64,000 nucleotides of DNA from Pseudomonadota bacterium. Lineage in GTDB: Bacteria > Bdellovibrionota > Bdellovibrionia > Bdellovibrionales > JACTMU01. Made by a program: the position numbers and the translations under genes. Each line of letters starts with the position of its first letter. Position 1 is the first letter of the stretch. The DNA is taken from NCBI GenBank assembly GCA_014584465.1, contig JACTMU010000097.1:22683-86682 (forward strand). The letters are read 5' to 3'. This document shows positions 8,257 through 17,010 of the stretch, piece by piece. The notes under the pieces are model-generated. The model was not told the DNA's origin. It ran no database searches and worked only from the letters and a program-made list of their open reading frames with translations.

Positions 8257-9580
8257 AATGGCTCAAAAAGTTCGATCTAGCTTGAAAGTCCAACCATCAA
8301 ATCATTTGAAACGCTGGGGATTGGAACATGGGCATTTGATGCATTGGCGCAAATGGTTACTTGTTTTGAGCCTTGCTCCGGCAACAGCTAATGGAGATCT
8401 GATTCGCATTGAATCAGAGAGCCTTTGGGGTCTTCGCAGAAACGCACAGGACCATCTGGCCTCTCCTCTGGAGGAGTTCTTTCAACTTCACTATCTTTCA
8501 GATGAAAAGGGCTTGAGTTTTGATTCGAGTTTTTCGCTCTATGATGACCCCGTCACACTTGGCAACCAAGGAGAGTTTCATCTCTATACGATGAATTTAA
8601 GGTATGGCCTACTCGAAAATCGCCTTCAGTTGAGCTTAGGACGAAGCTTCAATAGCGAAACCTCGGTCAAGCCTTTGTCCATGGATCTTCTCAACGTCGA
8701 ATATGCCCTTCTCAAGCGTGAGCTCTATCTTGGAACCTTCTTGGGGTACGAAGGTGCCCAAGGTGAAACCAGCTCTTCGGATCTGCGTTCTCAGGTTGCG
8801 GGGCTTTATCTCAACTATCGCCCACACTTCTTGGATCTTCCAAGAGTTCGAATCAAGTTTGAACGTCGTCAGACCGACACGACGCTCGTTCGTTCAAACA
8901 ATCTCTTTGCCTACGCTTTTTTGCAGCCTCTCCCAGGCCATCTGAGTCCTGAAGTCTATGTGGAGGGTGAAACCTATCTTGAAAACCTCGTGGGGAGAAA
9001 GATTGAGGTTGGAGCCGACCTCTATCCCAACACGCAATCTTCAATTGGGGTGAGCTATCTCCGATATGAAGATCAAGACGCTCTCTCTCAGGAGAGAACT
9101 CTGTTTTCTATTTTTTCTCAAGGTGTTTTGCAGGAGTATTCGGTGAAGATGGGTTATCAAATCCGACGATTCTTTGTGCCCTCTTTGAAGATCTCCTATG
9201 ATGAATATCCCTTTCAGGGAACAAAGACAACTTCTGGTGGTAAAATGGAGGTTGGTTTTGTAGGGCAATCTGCACGGAATCGATATGAGGGGAAACTGGT
9301 CTATCTAAAGAGTTACGGTGGATGGTTGACTGGACTTGAGATATCTGCTTCGCAGACCCTGATTCATGATTTTGAGCTATTGGAGAAGATCGAGGTTGGC
9401 TACTATGAAAAGATCACTCAATCCAAGAGGTGGGTCTTCTCTTCGCAAATGGGCATGAATGCATGGGTTTGGAACCACTTTCGCCTCTACTTCGGTGGCG
9501 AGTTGAACAACAACAACCTCTTTGCTGCGGATGCAAGGGTGCTTGCCAAACTCACCTATTTGTTTTGGAAGGAGTTGTAA
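8240..9580 (+). CDS. Outer-membrane beta-barrel protein of the cytochrome locus (putative conduit porin)
   Basis: An exported 446-residue ORF with alternating hydrophobic/polar strands and many aromatic residues, typical of an outer-membrane beta-barrel of roughly 16-20 strands. There are no haem motifs. It is flanked on both sides by multihaem cytochrome genes, the arrangement of porin-cytochrome electron conduits, though it is shorter than MtrB. I do not recognise the family. The ATG at 8240 has a strong AGGAG SD but gives an unusually long n-region. The ATG at 8339 (MHWRKWLLVLSLAPATANG) begins right at the signal peptide but lacks a clear SD. The last strand is LTYLFWKEL rather than ending in the usual Phe. 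Confidence 0.75.
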   Translation: MFSIAEMAQKVRSSLKVQPSNHLKRWGLEHGHLMHWRKWLLVLSLAPATANGDLIRIESESLWGLRRNAQDHLASPLEEFFQLHYLSDEKGLSFDSSFSLYDDPVTLGNQGEFHLYTMNLRYGLLENRLQLSLGRSFNSETSVKPLSMDLLNVEYALLKRELYLGTFLGYEGAQGETSSSDLRSQVAGLYLNYRPHFLDLPRVRIKFERRQTDTTLVRSNNLFAYAFLQPLPGHLSPEVYVEGETYLENLVGRKIEVGADLYPNTQSSIGVSYLRYEDQDALSQERTLFSIFSQGVLQEYSVKMGYQIRRFFVPSLKISYDEYPFQGTKTTSGGKMEVGFVGQSARNRYEGKLVYLKSYGGWLTGLEISASQTLIHDFELLEKIEVGYYEKITQSKRWVFSSQMGMNAWVWNHFRLYFGGELNNNNLFAADARVLAKLTYLFWKEL

Positions 9581-10219
9581 ATGGACCGCTCCACGATGTT
9601 TCGTCGAATTCATAATTGGCAGGTGATACTCACAGTCTTGGTGATCGTCATGGTGCCTTGGTCCCGTGGGACCTCGAATTCTCAGATTGAACCCATCTAT
9701 CGGCGCTTTGACCTCAAATTTCACAAGAGACACTCTTTTGTATCACAGACGCTGACCTGCACCCATTGCCACAATGTCGAAGAGAAGAGCAAAGGGGGAG
9801 GTGAACTTACTGCAACCGACGCCCTCAAGACGGCAACCTTCAATCGGCCGCTGGGTCAAATTTGTCATGAGTGTCATAAAGAAAAACGCCGTGGATTTGA
9901 GAGCGCCCCAACAGGTTGCTACCAGTGTCATCAGAGTTTTGAGGATTTGGGTCGCATTCAACCTCAAAGCCATGCTATTGTGGGATGGAAAAGCGACCAC
10001 GGTACACAGGCTCGAATTGCAGGAAATGAATGTTTTTTGTGTCATCGCAATTCCCAATGTGTTAAGTGCCACCTCCACCGGAGTGATCTTGAGATGAACA
10101 ATCATGGCCGCAACTTTCGTTTTTTTCACTCCATACAAGCACGTATGGAACCCCATCGGTGCGACAGTTGTCACACGCCAACCTATTGCTCGCGGTGCCA
10201 CCTAGGAGGCACTAAATGA
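9581..10219 (+). CDS. Seven-haem c-type cytochrome
   Basis: A 212-residue exported protein with seven CXXCH motifs: CTHCH, CHECH, CYQCH, CFLCH, CVKCH, CDSCH and CSRCH. A hydrophobic N-terminal segment after MDRSTMFRRIHNW serves as signal peptide or anchor. The start codon follows the barrel stop directly (TAA then ATG) and has a perfect AAGGAG SD six bases upstream. The 3' end overlaps the next gene by 4 bp (ATGA). The middle of the operon is thus translationally tightly linked. Additional histidines could supply distal ligands. Location (periplasm or cell surface) cannot be decided from sequence. Confidence 0.9.
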   Translation: MDRSTMFRRIHNWQVILTVLVIVMVPWSRGTSNSQIEPIYRRFDLKFHKRHSFVSQTLTCTHCHNVEEKSKGGGELTATDALKTATFNRPLGQICHECHKEKRRGFESAPTGCYQCHQSFEDLGRIQPQSHAIVGWKSDHGTQARIAGNECFLCHRNSQCVKCHLHRSDLEMNNHGRNFRFFHSIQARMEPHRCDSCHTPTYCSRCHLGGTK

Positions 10220-10548
10220 GTCTCGTTTCGAATTGGGTAGGGAGGCCTTGGCTCCCCTATTTTCTGATGGTGACAACCCTTGCCGTTCTCTCTTGCTCCC
10301 AAGATCGTCAATATGAAAATTATGGAGACATTCGAACTTCTCCCGGTGGAATCTCGTTGATTGATCCTGAGGAGCACGGCGGTGGATATGGACGAACTTC
10401 ATGCCTCGTCTGCCACAACTTAGAGCTCAATTTGCATCGAAGCGAAGGATCGTCATTTTCCAATGCCGAACAGCTCAATGATACGATCAGAGAAAACGGG
10501 GGTTCTACCTTTTGCCTTAAGTGCCATGGTGCCAATGGAACTGACTAG
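10216..10548 (+). CDS. Two-haem cytochrome c lipoprotein
   Basis: A 110-residue protein with a clear type II signal peptide (lipobox VLSC near residue 27) and two haem motifs, CLVCH and CLKCH, the second close to the C-terminus (CLKCHGANGTD). An AGGAGG SD lies six bases before the ATG, and the gene overlaps the preceding cytochrome by 4 bp. A small outer-membrane-anchored dihaem protein is a plausible adaptor between the barrel and other cytochromes. That role is inferred from position only. Confidence 0.85.
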   Translation: MSLVSNWVGRPWLPYFLMVTTLAVLSCSQDRQYENYGDIRTSPGGISLIDPEEHGGGYGRTSCLVCHNLELNLHRSEGSSFSNAEQLNDTIRENGGSTFCLKCHGANGTD

Positions 10549-11062
10549 ACACTCATCCTTAGTTTTTTTACTTCTTCTCTTCACGTTCTGTGCCGCCTTC
10601 ACAAATGGCCAAGCCGAGGAGGGTCGCCCCAGTTTGGGAGTGCAGCAGATCGAGCTTCAGCCGCCGAGCAAATCTGTGGATTCGAACTGTCGTGATTGTC
10701 ATCTGCGAAGGTACCGAACTGAAATTCCAGAAAAGCGCACTCTGGAGCGAAAACATACAAACATATCACTCAACCACGGCGGTTTAGAGATCTCGTGCAA
10801 CCATTGTCATGACATCAACAAATACAATCTCTTGCTCCACACAGAGGAGTTCCCGGCAACGTTTCAAAACCCAAGCCCTCTTTGCCATCGATGCCACTCC
10901 ATGAAGTATCGTGATTGGCAAATAGGAATTCATGGAAAGCGAATGGGTGGATGGAGCCGACAAGCCATTGGTCAAATAGAACCGCCGAAACGACTTCAAC
11001 TCCACTGCACCGAATGTCACAACAGTCACTCCGTAAAGTTCAAAAAGATGATCGCCAGATAA
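10535..11062 (+). CDS. Four-haem c-type cytochrome
   Basis: The preferred ATG at 10535 gives 175 residues starting MELTRHSSLVFLLLLFTFCA, a clean signal peptide. The longer track ORF from 10463 adds 24 residues that run inside the previous gene. Four motifs are seen: CRDCH, CNHCH, CHRCH and CTECHNSHS. It overlaps the dihaem lipoprotein gene by 14 bp and closes the rightward operon. The stop codon lies immediately before a 93-bp inverted-repeat element shared as a spacer with clpA. No clear SD precedes the start, so coupling to the upstream gene is likely. Confidence 0.85.
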   Translation: MELTRHSSLVFLLLLFTFCAAFTNGQAEEGRPSLGVQQIELQPPSKSVDSNCRDCHLRRYRTEIPEKRTLERKHTNISLNHGGLEISCNHCHDINKYNLLLHTEEFPATFQNPSPLCHRCHSMKYRDWQIGIHGKRMGGWSRQAIGQIEPPKRLQLHCTECHNSHSVKFKKMIAR

Positions 11063-11155
11063 GTGCCAGGTTCCGAATGCTGGACGCACCCAGATGTAAT
11101 GTCCGAACAGGATCTTGAATTTGACTTGCTGTGCCCAGCAAACGGAACCTGGCAC
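11063..11155. repeat. 93-bp inverted-repeat element (REP/MITE-like) between convergent genes
   Basis: Two 21-bp arms at 11063-11083 and 11135-11155 are inverted copies with only two mismatches; the outer 13 bases (GTGCCAGGTTCCG) are perfect. They enclose 51 bp and exactly fill the space between the tetrahaem cytochrome stop and the clpA stop. The GTGCCAGG/CCTGGCAC ends resemble REP-type palindromes. It may act as a transcription terminator for both genes, although no T-tract follows. Confidence 0.65.
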
Positions 11156-11158
11156 CTT

Positions 11159-13414
11159 TCAGTCGAGGATCAGATGGTCATCCTTAATCTTGGCAGAGAC
11201 TTTTCCACCCTTGGTGAGGGATCCAAAGAGAATCTCGTGAGCTAAGGGCTTTTTAAGATGCTCATCCACGGTGCGTCCGAGGGGGCGAGCTCCGTACTTG
11301 GGATCAAATCCTTTAACTAAGAGCCATCGAAGGACGTCGTCGGTGACATTCAGAGCGATCTTCTTCTCTTTGAGTTGCAACTGAAGCTCTTCCACAAATT
11401 TTCGTACGACCCGAATCAACATCTCCTCACCAAGCTCTGAAAAGAGAACGATGGCCTCCAAACGATTGAGAAACTCCGGAGTAAAGACCTTTTTGATGGC
11501 ATCCAACCGTTTGTTTTGACCACCGTCGGACTGAATGCCGATCCTCTGCTGCATCCCTTCACTCGATCCCGCATTGGTGGTCATAATGACAATGGCATGC
11601 CGAAAATCCGCCTTTCTCCCATTCGAATCGGTCAACGTTCCATGATCCATCACCTGCAGCAAAATATTATAGATATCAGGGTGGGCCTTCTCAATCTCGT
11701 CAAGGAGAAGGACACAATAGGGGCTTTTTAGAAGAGCGTCGGTCAGCAGTCCACCCTCTTCATATCCCACATATCCCGGCGGGGCTCCGACAAGACGGGC
11801 GACAGAGTGCTTCTCTGCGTATTCACTCATATCAAAGCGCAAAAACCGAGTGCCGAGCAGTGCCGCCAGTTGCTTTGAAAGTTCCGTCTTCCCCACTCCA
11901 GTGGGACCCGCAAAGAGAAACGATCCCACGGGCTTGTCAACTCTGCCTAAACCTGATCGAGAGAGCTTGATCGACTCAACGACTCTGTGAATGGCCTCCT
12001 TTTGGCCAAAAATAGTCCCATTGAGTCTCTCTTCCAGATGAGCCAGTGACTCGCGATCATTGGAACTTACAGTGAGCTCCGGCATCTGAACCATCTTGGC
12101 CACAACCTTCTCGACATCCTTCACTCGAATCCGGCGATGAGACTTCGTCTTCGACTGAAGACGCACGCGAGCCCCAACCTCATCCATCACGTCAATGGCC
12201 TTGTCCGGCAGATGCCGGTCTTGGATGAATCGCGCCGAAAGCTCGACGGCAGCTCGAATCGCTCCCGAATCAAAAGTCACCTTGTGGTGCTTCTCATAGC
12301 GCTCCTTCAAACCCTCTAGAATTTCAATGGTCTCCTCAACAGTGGGCTCAGTTACATCAACTCTTTGAAATCTCCGCGCCAATGCTCGATCTTTTTCGAT
12401 TTGATTTCGGTAATCCTTGTAGGTGGTCGACCCAATCACACTGATCCGTCCACTTGCAAGACTTGGTTTAAGCAGATTGGACCCATCCATAGAGCCCCCC
12501 GAAGTGCTTCCGGCACCTACGATGGTGTGGATCTCATCGATAAACAAAATCGCACCTTCGATGCTCTCAAGTTCATGGACCACAGACTTGAGCCTCTCTT
12601 CGAAATCCCCCCGATATTTGGTACCCGCAAGGAGACTCCCCATGTCCAGTGAGTAGATTGTGCATCTTTTCAGTGGGTCGGGAACGCTCTCCTCCACAAT
12701 TCGAAGCGCAAGGCCATCTGCTATGGCCGTCTTTCCCACACCCGGCTCTCCGATCAACAGCGGATTGTTCTTGGTTCTTCGCATTAGGACCTGAACAACA
12801 CGTTCAATTGTCTCTTCACGCCCAATCAGGGGATCAATCAACCCAGATCGAGCTCTCTCATTGAGATTGACTGCAAAGGCCTCAAGAGCCGAGCCTCTCT
12901 CTCTATTTTCTTGAGTGGTGGACTCCGAATCTCCACCCCTCTCCTCAACTTTGAGAGGAAGAAGAGAGTTTCTTCGACCATGAGAGATGTATTGAATCAC
13001 CTCAAAGCGACCAACCCCCTGTTTGTTGAGATAGTAAACGGCGTGAGAATCACCTTCTTGAAAAAGAGCTACCAAAAGACTTGCACAAGTCACTTCACCT
13101 TTTCCAGAACTTTGCACCTGAATTGCGGCCCTCTGAATGAGCCGATGAAACGCCAGTGTCAGCTCGGGTCGCCACATTTTAGGTGAGGAGTCCAGAAGTT
13201 CTTTACTGACTTTGGGACAATTTTCTTTAAAGAAGCCTTTCAGCTCCTCCTCGAGAGTCTCCAGGTTGGCTCCACAACCAACCAAAATTTCACAAACTTC
13301 AGAATCTCTTAGAAGAGCAAAGAGAACATGCTCAAGGCAAACAAACTCATGAGCCTTCTTTGCAGCTTCGTCTACGGCCTGGTTAAGTATCTTTTCGACA
13401 TCGGGGCTGAGCAC
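11159..13414 (-). CDS. clpA: ATP-dependent Clp protease ATP-binding subunit ClpA
   Basis: A double-AAA+ unfoldase that feeds substrates to ClpP in the cytoplasm. The N-domain (about residues 1-145, [20 protein letters not shown]) is followed by D1 with Walker A GEPGVGKT and D2 with GPTGVGKT. The length (about 750) and the absence of a coiled-coil M-domain fit ClpA rather than ClpB or ClpC. The ClpP-binding loop aligns with the E. coli IGL tripeptide but reads IGI. The GTG at 13414 is chosen over the TTG at 13420 because AAGGAGG sits six bases before it. clpS, usually next to clpA, is not adjacent here, nor is clpP. The gene is convergent with the cytochrome operon. Confidence 0.95.
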   Translation of the reverse strand: MLSPDVEKILNQAVDEAAKKAHEFVCLEHVLFALLRDSEVCEILVGCGANLETLEEELKGFFKENCPKVSKELLDSSPKMWRPELTLAFHRLIQRAAIQVQSSGKGEVTCASLLVALFQEGDSHAVYYLNKQGVGRFEVIQYISHGRRNSLLPLKVEERGGDSESTTQENRERGSALEAFAVNLNERARSGLIDPLIGREETIERVVQVLMRRTKNNPLLIGEPGVGKTAIADGLALRIVEESVPDPLKRCTIYSLDMGSLLAGTKYRGDFEERLKSVVHELESIEGAILFIDEIHTIVGAGSTSGGSMDGSNLLKPSLASGRISVIGSTTYKDYRNQIEKDRALARRFQRVDVTEPTVEETIEILEGLKERYEKHHKVTFDSGAIRAAVELSARFIQDRHLPDKAIDVMDEVGARVRLQSKTKSHRRIRVKDVEKVVAKMVQMPELTVSSNDRESLAHLEERLNGTIFGQKEAIHRVVESIKLSRSGLGRVDKPVGSFLFAGPTGVGKTELSKQLAALLGTRFLRFDMSEYAEKHSVARLVGAPPGYVGYEEGGLLTDALLKSPYCVLLLDEIEKAHPDIYNILLQVMDHGTLTDSNGRKADFRHAIVIMTTNAGSSEGMQQRIGIQSDGGQNKRLDAIKKVFTPEFLNRLEAIVLFSELGEEMLIRVVRKFVEELQLQLKEKKIALNVTDDVLRWLLVKGFDPKYGARPLGRTVDEHLKKPLAHEILFGSLTKGGKVSAKIKDDHLILD

Positions 13415-13490
13415 CGTCAACCTCCTTCACATTCGCGTCTCTATGCATCGATAGCACGGGGTCGTTCGCCATTCACTGCCAATCACTGAA

Positions 13491-14366
13491 TCACTGTCCG
13501 ATCACGGCCTCGATGGTGAAGCTCTCACCGCCTTGGGTGGAAAATCTTACGGCAACACACGGACCCACGATCATATGGCTGATCTCGTGGTTGTCGCCCG
13601 AGATCACTGTGGGGATGGCCGATTGAATCTGATGGCCCATCTCATTGAGTTCGGTTTTGGCAAGACCAAATATTTGGTTGCAAATTTCGCCGGCCGCGTC
13701 TCGAAACTCCTCCGTGATGGTCGTAGATTTTTCTCCCAACATCCGCTCGATTATGCCCAAAAAACACTTTTTTGTAAAGGAGACTGCCATGCTTCCTTGA
13801 TAATATTGACTGTTCATAGGAACGACCGCAGAGATATCTCCACTGATCTGCCCCTTGGTTCTTAAAAAGATATTCTCTTTGACGGCTTCTGTTCTGCAAG
13901 TCTCTAAAAGGACCCTGAGCGTCGCCTTTATGAAGGGATTGATGAAATTGACATCAACCTTGTAGGGTTCACTCTTCTGATTATCTGCGCCCCCCAACAC
14001 TCGACTCGCGTACATAAGGATTCGATCCTCATCAAAGGGCTTTTCCAGATATTTGATGTGCTCCTGCTCCTTTCCAATGTATTCCGACTCCAGAAATGCT
14101 GAGAGCACAATCACCAATTTAGGTCGTAGAGATAAATCAAGGCCTCGAATGACGTTGACGAGACTCATTCCATCCATTTTTGGCATCTTAATGTCGGTGA
14201 TGACCAAATCAAACTTCTGTCTGGTCATTTTCACATGGGCATCGGATCCGTCTGTCGTCTCAATCACGCGAACAGGAAAGGAGCTCTCCAAAAGAGATTT
14301 CAAAAGCCTTCTGATGTCCTCCTCGTCATCAACGACAAGAGCTGTTTTTTTAGCTGCTTCTGCCAT
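13491..14366 (-). CDS. Response regulator with C-terminal CheX-like phosphatase domain
   Basis: A 291-residue fusion. Residues about 8-125 form a receiver domain with acidic residues in VVDDEED, the phosphorylation site in VITDIKMPKMDG, and the conserved Lys in EKPFD. Residues about 135-291 resemble CheX/CheC proteins, including the helix GEICNQIFG that carries the ExxN catalytic pattern of CheY-P phosphatases. Such a fusion could dephosphorylate a receiver in cis or in trans. No kinase, CheA or flagellar gene is adjacent. It lies between clpA and the spoVR-yeaH-prkA cluster on the same strand, 34 bp after spoVR, and may be co-transcribed with that stress module. Confidence 0.85.
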   Translation of the reverse strand: MAEAAKKTALVVDDEEDIRRLLKSLLESSFPVRVIETTDGSDAHVKMTRQKFDLVITDIKMPKMDGMSLVNVIRGLDLSLRPKLVIVLSAFLESEYIGKEQEHIKYLEKPFDEDRILMYASRVLGGADNQKSEPYKVDVNFINPFIKATLRVLLETCRTEAVKENIFLRTKGQISGDISAVVPMNSQYYQGSMAVSFTKKCFLGIIERMLGEKSTTITEEFRDAAGEICNQIFGLAKTELNEMGHQIQSAIPTVISGDNHEISHMIVGPCVAVRFSTQGGESFTIEAVIGQ

Positions 14367-14399
14367 CCAACTTCCTCAATCCATTTATGATCGAACTTC

Positions 14400-15878
14400 C
14401 TACTTCTCGTCACTTCTGCCATCAAATGTAAATATTTTTTCTTCTCCGTCCATCGTCGTGGTCATATGCACAGGGCGCGTCCAAATCTTAAAGACATTCT
14501 CAAGAGTCGCCATCATATAGTCGGGCTGCATATCCACTCCCTCATGCATGTGCACAAGCATCATTTCTCCACGATTCTTATAGTTCCCATCGTCGATGCG
14601 AATGATCGGCTGCCCCCAGTTGGTGAGTTGAAAGAGAAGTTTCTTTTTAATGGCGGGAAAATCTCTTGTGTCAATCTCATATTGACCCGTTCGCCGGTTG
14701 AACTTATAGACGAACATCTTGTTTTCCATACAAAACTCTTCCGTCAAAAATTCATCGATGAACATCACATCGTTGTAATCACGACGAATGTCGAAGATTT
14801 TTTGACGCCCCAACCCCAACTTTCGGTCCCAATTGCGCCGCTCCCTCACATCTTGACATTGGTCCCATTCGCTTCCAAATCTTCCCTTGTTCCAACGCTC
14901 TTCAATGTTTCGAAAGAGTTCAATTCCCACCTTGTAGGGGTTGAAACTGGTCGGCGACATCGCCACGGTGCCGCTATGATGATCTGCATAATCAACCACT
15001 TCACTCGCCTTGAGAATCTTTTCCACCATCAAGGTCGTGTGCCAAAATGAGGCCCAGCCTTCATTCATAATCTTGGTCATTCCTTGTGGCGCAAAGTAGT
15101 AGGCCTCGTTGCGAATGATCGAGAGCACATCCTGCTGCCAGTTTGAAAGTGGAGCAAAGTGAAGTAGAAATTTCAGAACATCTCGCTCAGGCTTTGGCGG
15201 AAACTTTCTCTGATCCCTCTCCTGTTGGGCCATCTTCTCTCTTTGAGCTTTGACAAATTCAGGGGGGTTGATGAACGAATCCATGTACTCCCGATCCACA
15301 GGCAGGAGATAACGATCATCTCGACCTTGATTCTCCTCCTCTTTCTGTTCTCTACTTCCTTTTTCTGGACCTAGGTAGGGACTGTATCGATCGATGAGGT
15401 TTTCAAGACTCAAGCAGGTATCTACGAAGGACTCCACCGCCTCAATCCCAAAGCGATCCATGTATCTTCGAATCCGAGAAGCATGATTGGCCATTGTATC
15501 AATCATCTTTCGATCGGTGGGAGCAAACCATTGATTGTTCTTGAAAAAATCACAGTGACCAAAAACGTGCGCCATAACCAGTTTCTGATCGACAAAGGCA
15601 TTACCTTCCATCAAGTAGGCATAACAGGGATCGGTGTTGATCACCATCTCGTAGATTTTAGAGAGACCGTATTCATATCCCTTGGAAAGCGATTCGTACT
15701 CCATACCGAATCGCCAATGGGGATATCGAACAGGAAAACCTCCGTAGGCCGCAAACTGGTTCATCTGTTTGTAGGTGATGACCTCAAAGATGGTCTCAAA
15801 GAAATCAAGACCGTAATTCTTTGCATACCCTACGATCTCTCGCCGTGCCTTCTCAAGCTCCGGGGTCAACATCGCCAT
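14400..15878 (-). CDS. SpoVR family protein
   Basis: A 492-residue SpoVR/YcgB family protein of unknown biochemical function. Conserved family stretches are visible, such as PHWRFGMEYE near the N-terminus, NTDPCYAYLMEGN, and LVMAHVFGHCDFFKNN. SpoVR was first described in Bacillus spore cortex formation, yet the family is widespread in non-sporulating proteobacteria, nearly always beside YeaH and PrkA as seen here. The yeaH stop is 4 bp upstream of its start, so the three genes form an operon read prkA-yeaH-spoVR. The protein is probably cytoplasmic. Function in this organism is best described as a stress or starvation accessory. Confidence 0.92.
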   Translation of the reverse strand: MAMLTPELEKARREIVGYAKNYGLDFFETIFEVITYKQMNQFAAYGGFPVRYPHWRFGMEYESLSKGYEYGLSKIYEMVINTDPCYAYLMEGNAFVDQKLVMAHVFGHCDFFKNNQWFAPTDRKMIDTMANHASRIRRYMDRFGIEAVESFVDTCLSLENLIDRYSPYLGPEKGSREQKEEENQGRDDRYLLPVDREYMDSFINPPEFVKAQREKMAQQERDQRKFPPKPERDVLKFLLHFAPLSNWQQDVLSIIRNEAYYFAPQGMTKIMNEGWASFWHTTLMVEKILKASEVVDYADHHSGTVAMSPTSFNPYKVGIELFRNIEERWNKGRFGSEWDQCQDVRERRNWDRKLGLGRQKIFDIRRDYNDVMFIDEFLTEEFCMENKMFVYKFNRRTGQYEIDTRDFPAIKKKLLFQLTNWGQPIIRIDDGNYKNRGEMMLVHMHEGVDMQPDYMMATLENVFKIWTRPVHMTTTMDGEEKIFTFDGRSDEK

Positions 15879-15881
15879 AAA

Positions 15882-16979
15882 CTAACGCCCCTTCCCCAAA
15901 AAGTCCTTGATCGAGTTCATGATTTTATCGCGATTTTCAATCTTACTCACGGTCAACCGCTCTTCATTTGGAAACTCTTTTGTGAGATCTCTCAAAAACT
16001 GACCACTTCCATACTTACTCTCTACCTGGCCATAACTAAACTGATTCACATTGGGTAAGAAAAAGGATCTCAAAAGGTTGATGCAGATTCGAGTGTCTTC
16101 ACCACTCCAGTTGTCCCCGTCACTAAAATGAAAGGGGTAGATGTTCCAAGAGCTGCTGGGGTAGTCTTCCCCAATGATCTGTTGACAAAGCTTGTAGGCA
16201 GAACTGATCAACGTACCACCGGATTCACTTGTTCGAAAAAAGGTATCTTCATCAACCTCTTTGGCTGCGGCATCGTGAATGATAAACCGGGTCTCAAGTC
16301 CCTTGTAGTGACGCTTAAGCCACGCATTGATCCAGAAACTCTCAAGCCGAACAATCTCCTTTTGCTCCTCACCCATCGACCCCGAGACATCCATCATGTA
16401 GATGACCACTGCATTGGCCTGGGGCTTGACCACCTCTTTAAAGGATCTGTATCGATAGTCATTGCGAATGGGAATAACCACTGGGTTTTCCGGATCGTAA
16501 GCACCTGAACTTATGTACCTCTTAAGAGCTCTCTTGTAGGTACTCTTAAAATGTTTAAGCCCCTCGGGTCCTACAGGAGCCAAACCCGAATACTTGATCT
16601 GTTTGACCTCTGTGTTTTTATTTCCCTTAGGTTCGATGCGCGGAAGCTCAAGCGTCTCCCCCAAAATGTCAGCAAGCTCTTCAAGTGTGATGTCAACTTC
16701 TAAGACATGTTCACCAGGTGTATCCCCAGCTTGGCCAGGGCCTTGACCGGGATCACCTCCCAATGGATCTCCAGGGTTTCCTTGACCTTGACCTACGCCC
16801 CCACTCTGTTTAGGACCATATTTGAAGGTCGGTATATCAATGTGAGGAATCGGAATGCGCACATAATCCTTTTCGCGCTTTCCGATCATCTCCCCGTGAG
16901 TGATGTACTTTTTAAAATCCTCTTTGATTCGACCCTTAATGATGTCTCTAAACCGACTGTGATCTTCTTGAATGCTCAT
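15882..16979 (-). CDS. yeaH: YeaH/DUF444 family protein with von Willebrand A-like domain
   Basis: About 365 residues, DUF444 family. The N-terminal half includes a low-complexity Gly/Pro/Gln linker around residues 75-105. The C-terminal half has a VWA-type fold with the metal-ion site motif [12 protein letters not shown] near residue 195. In enterobacteria YeaH works with the PrkA-type protein YeaG in nitrogen starvation and stress responses, and both partners are adjacent here. The ATG at 16979 is used; the track start at 16982 is a TTG one codon earlier. An AGGA sequence lies about eight bases upstream. Probably cytoplasmic. Confidence 0.92.
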   Translation of the reverse strand: MSIQEDHSRFRDIIKGRIKEDFKKYITHGEMIGKREKDYVRIPIPHIDIPTFKYGPKQSGGVGQGQGNPGDPLGGDPGQGPGQAGDTPGEHVLEVDITLEELADILGETLELPRIEPKGNKNTEVKQIKYSGLAPVGPEGLKHFKSTYKRALKRYISSGAYDPENPVVIPIRNDYRYRSFKEVVKPQANAVVIYMMDVSGSMGEEQKEIVRLESFWINAWLKRHYKGLETRFIIHDAAAKEVDEDTFFRTSESGGTLISSAYKLCQQIIGEDYPSSSWNIYPFHFSDGDNWSGEDTRICINLLRSFFLPNVNQFSYGQVESKYGSGQFLRDLTKEFPNEERLTVSKIENRDKIMNSIKDFLGKGR

Positions 16980-17010
16980 CAAAATGTCCTATCTTGACTA
17001 CAGGCTTTGG

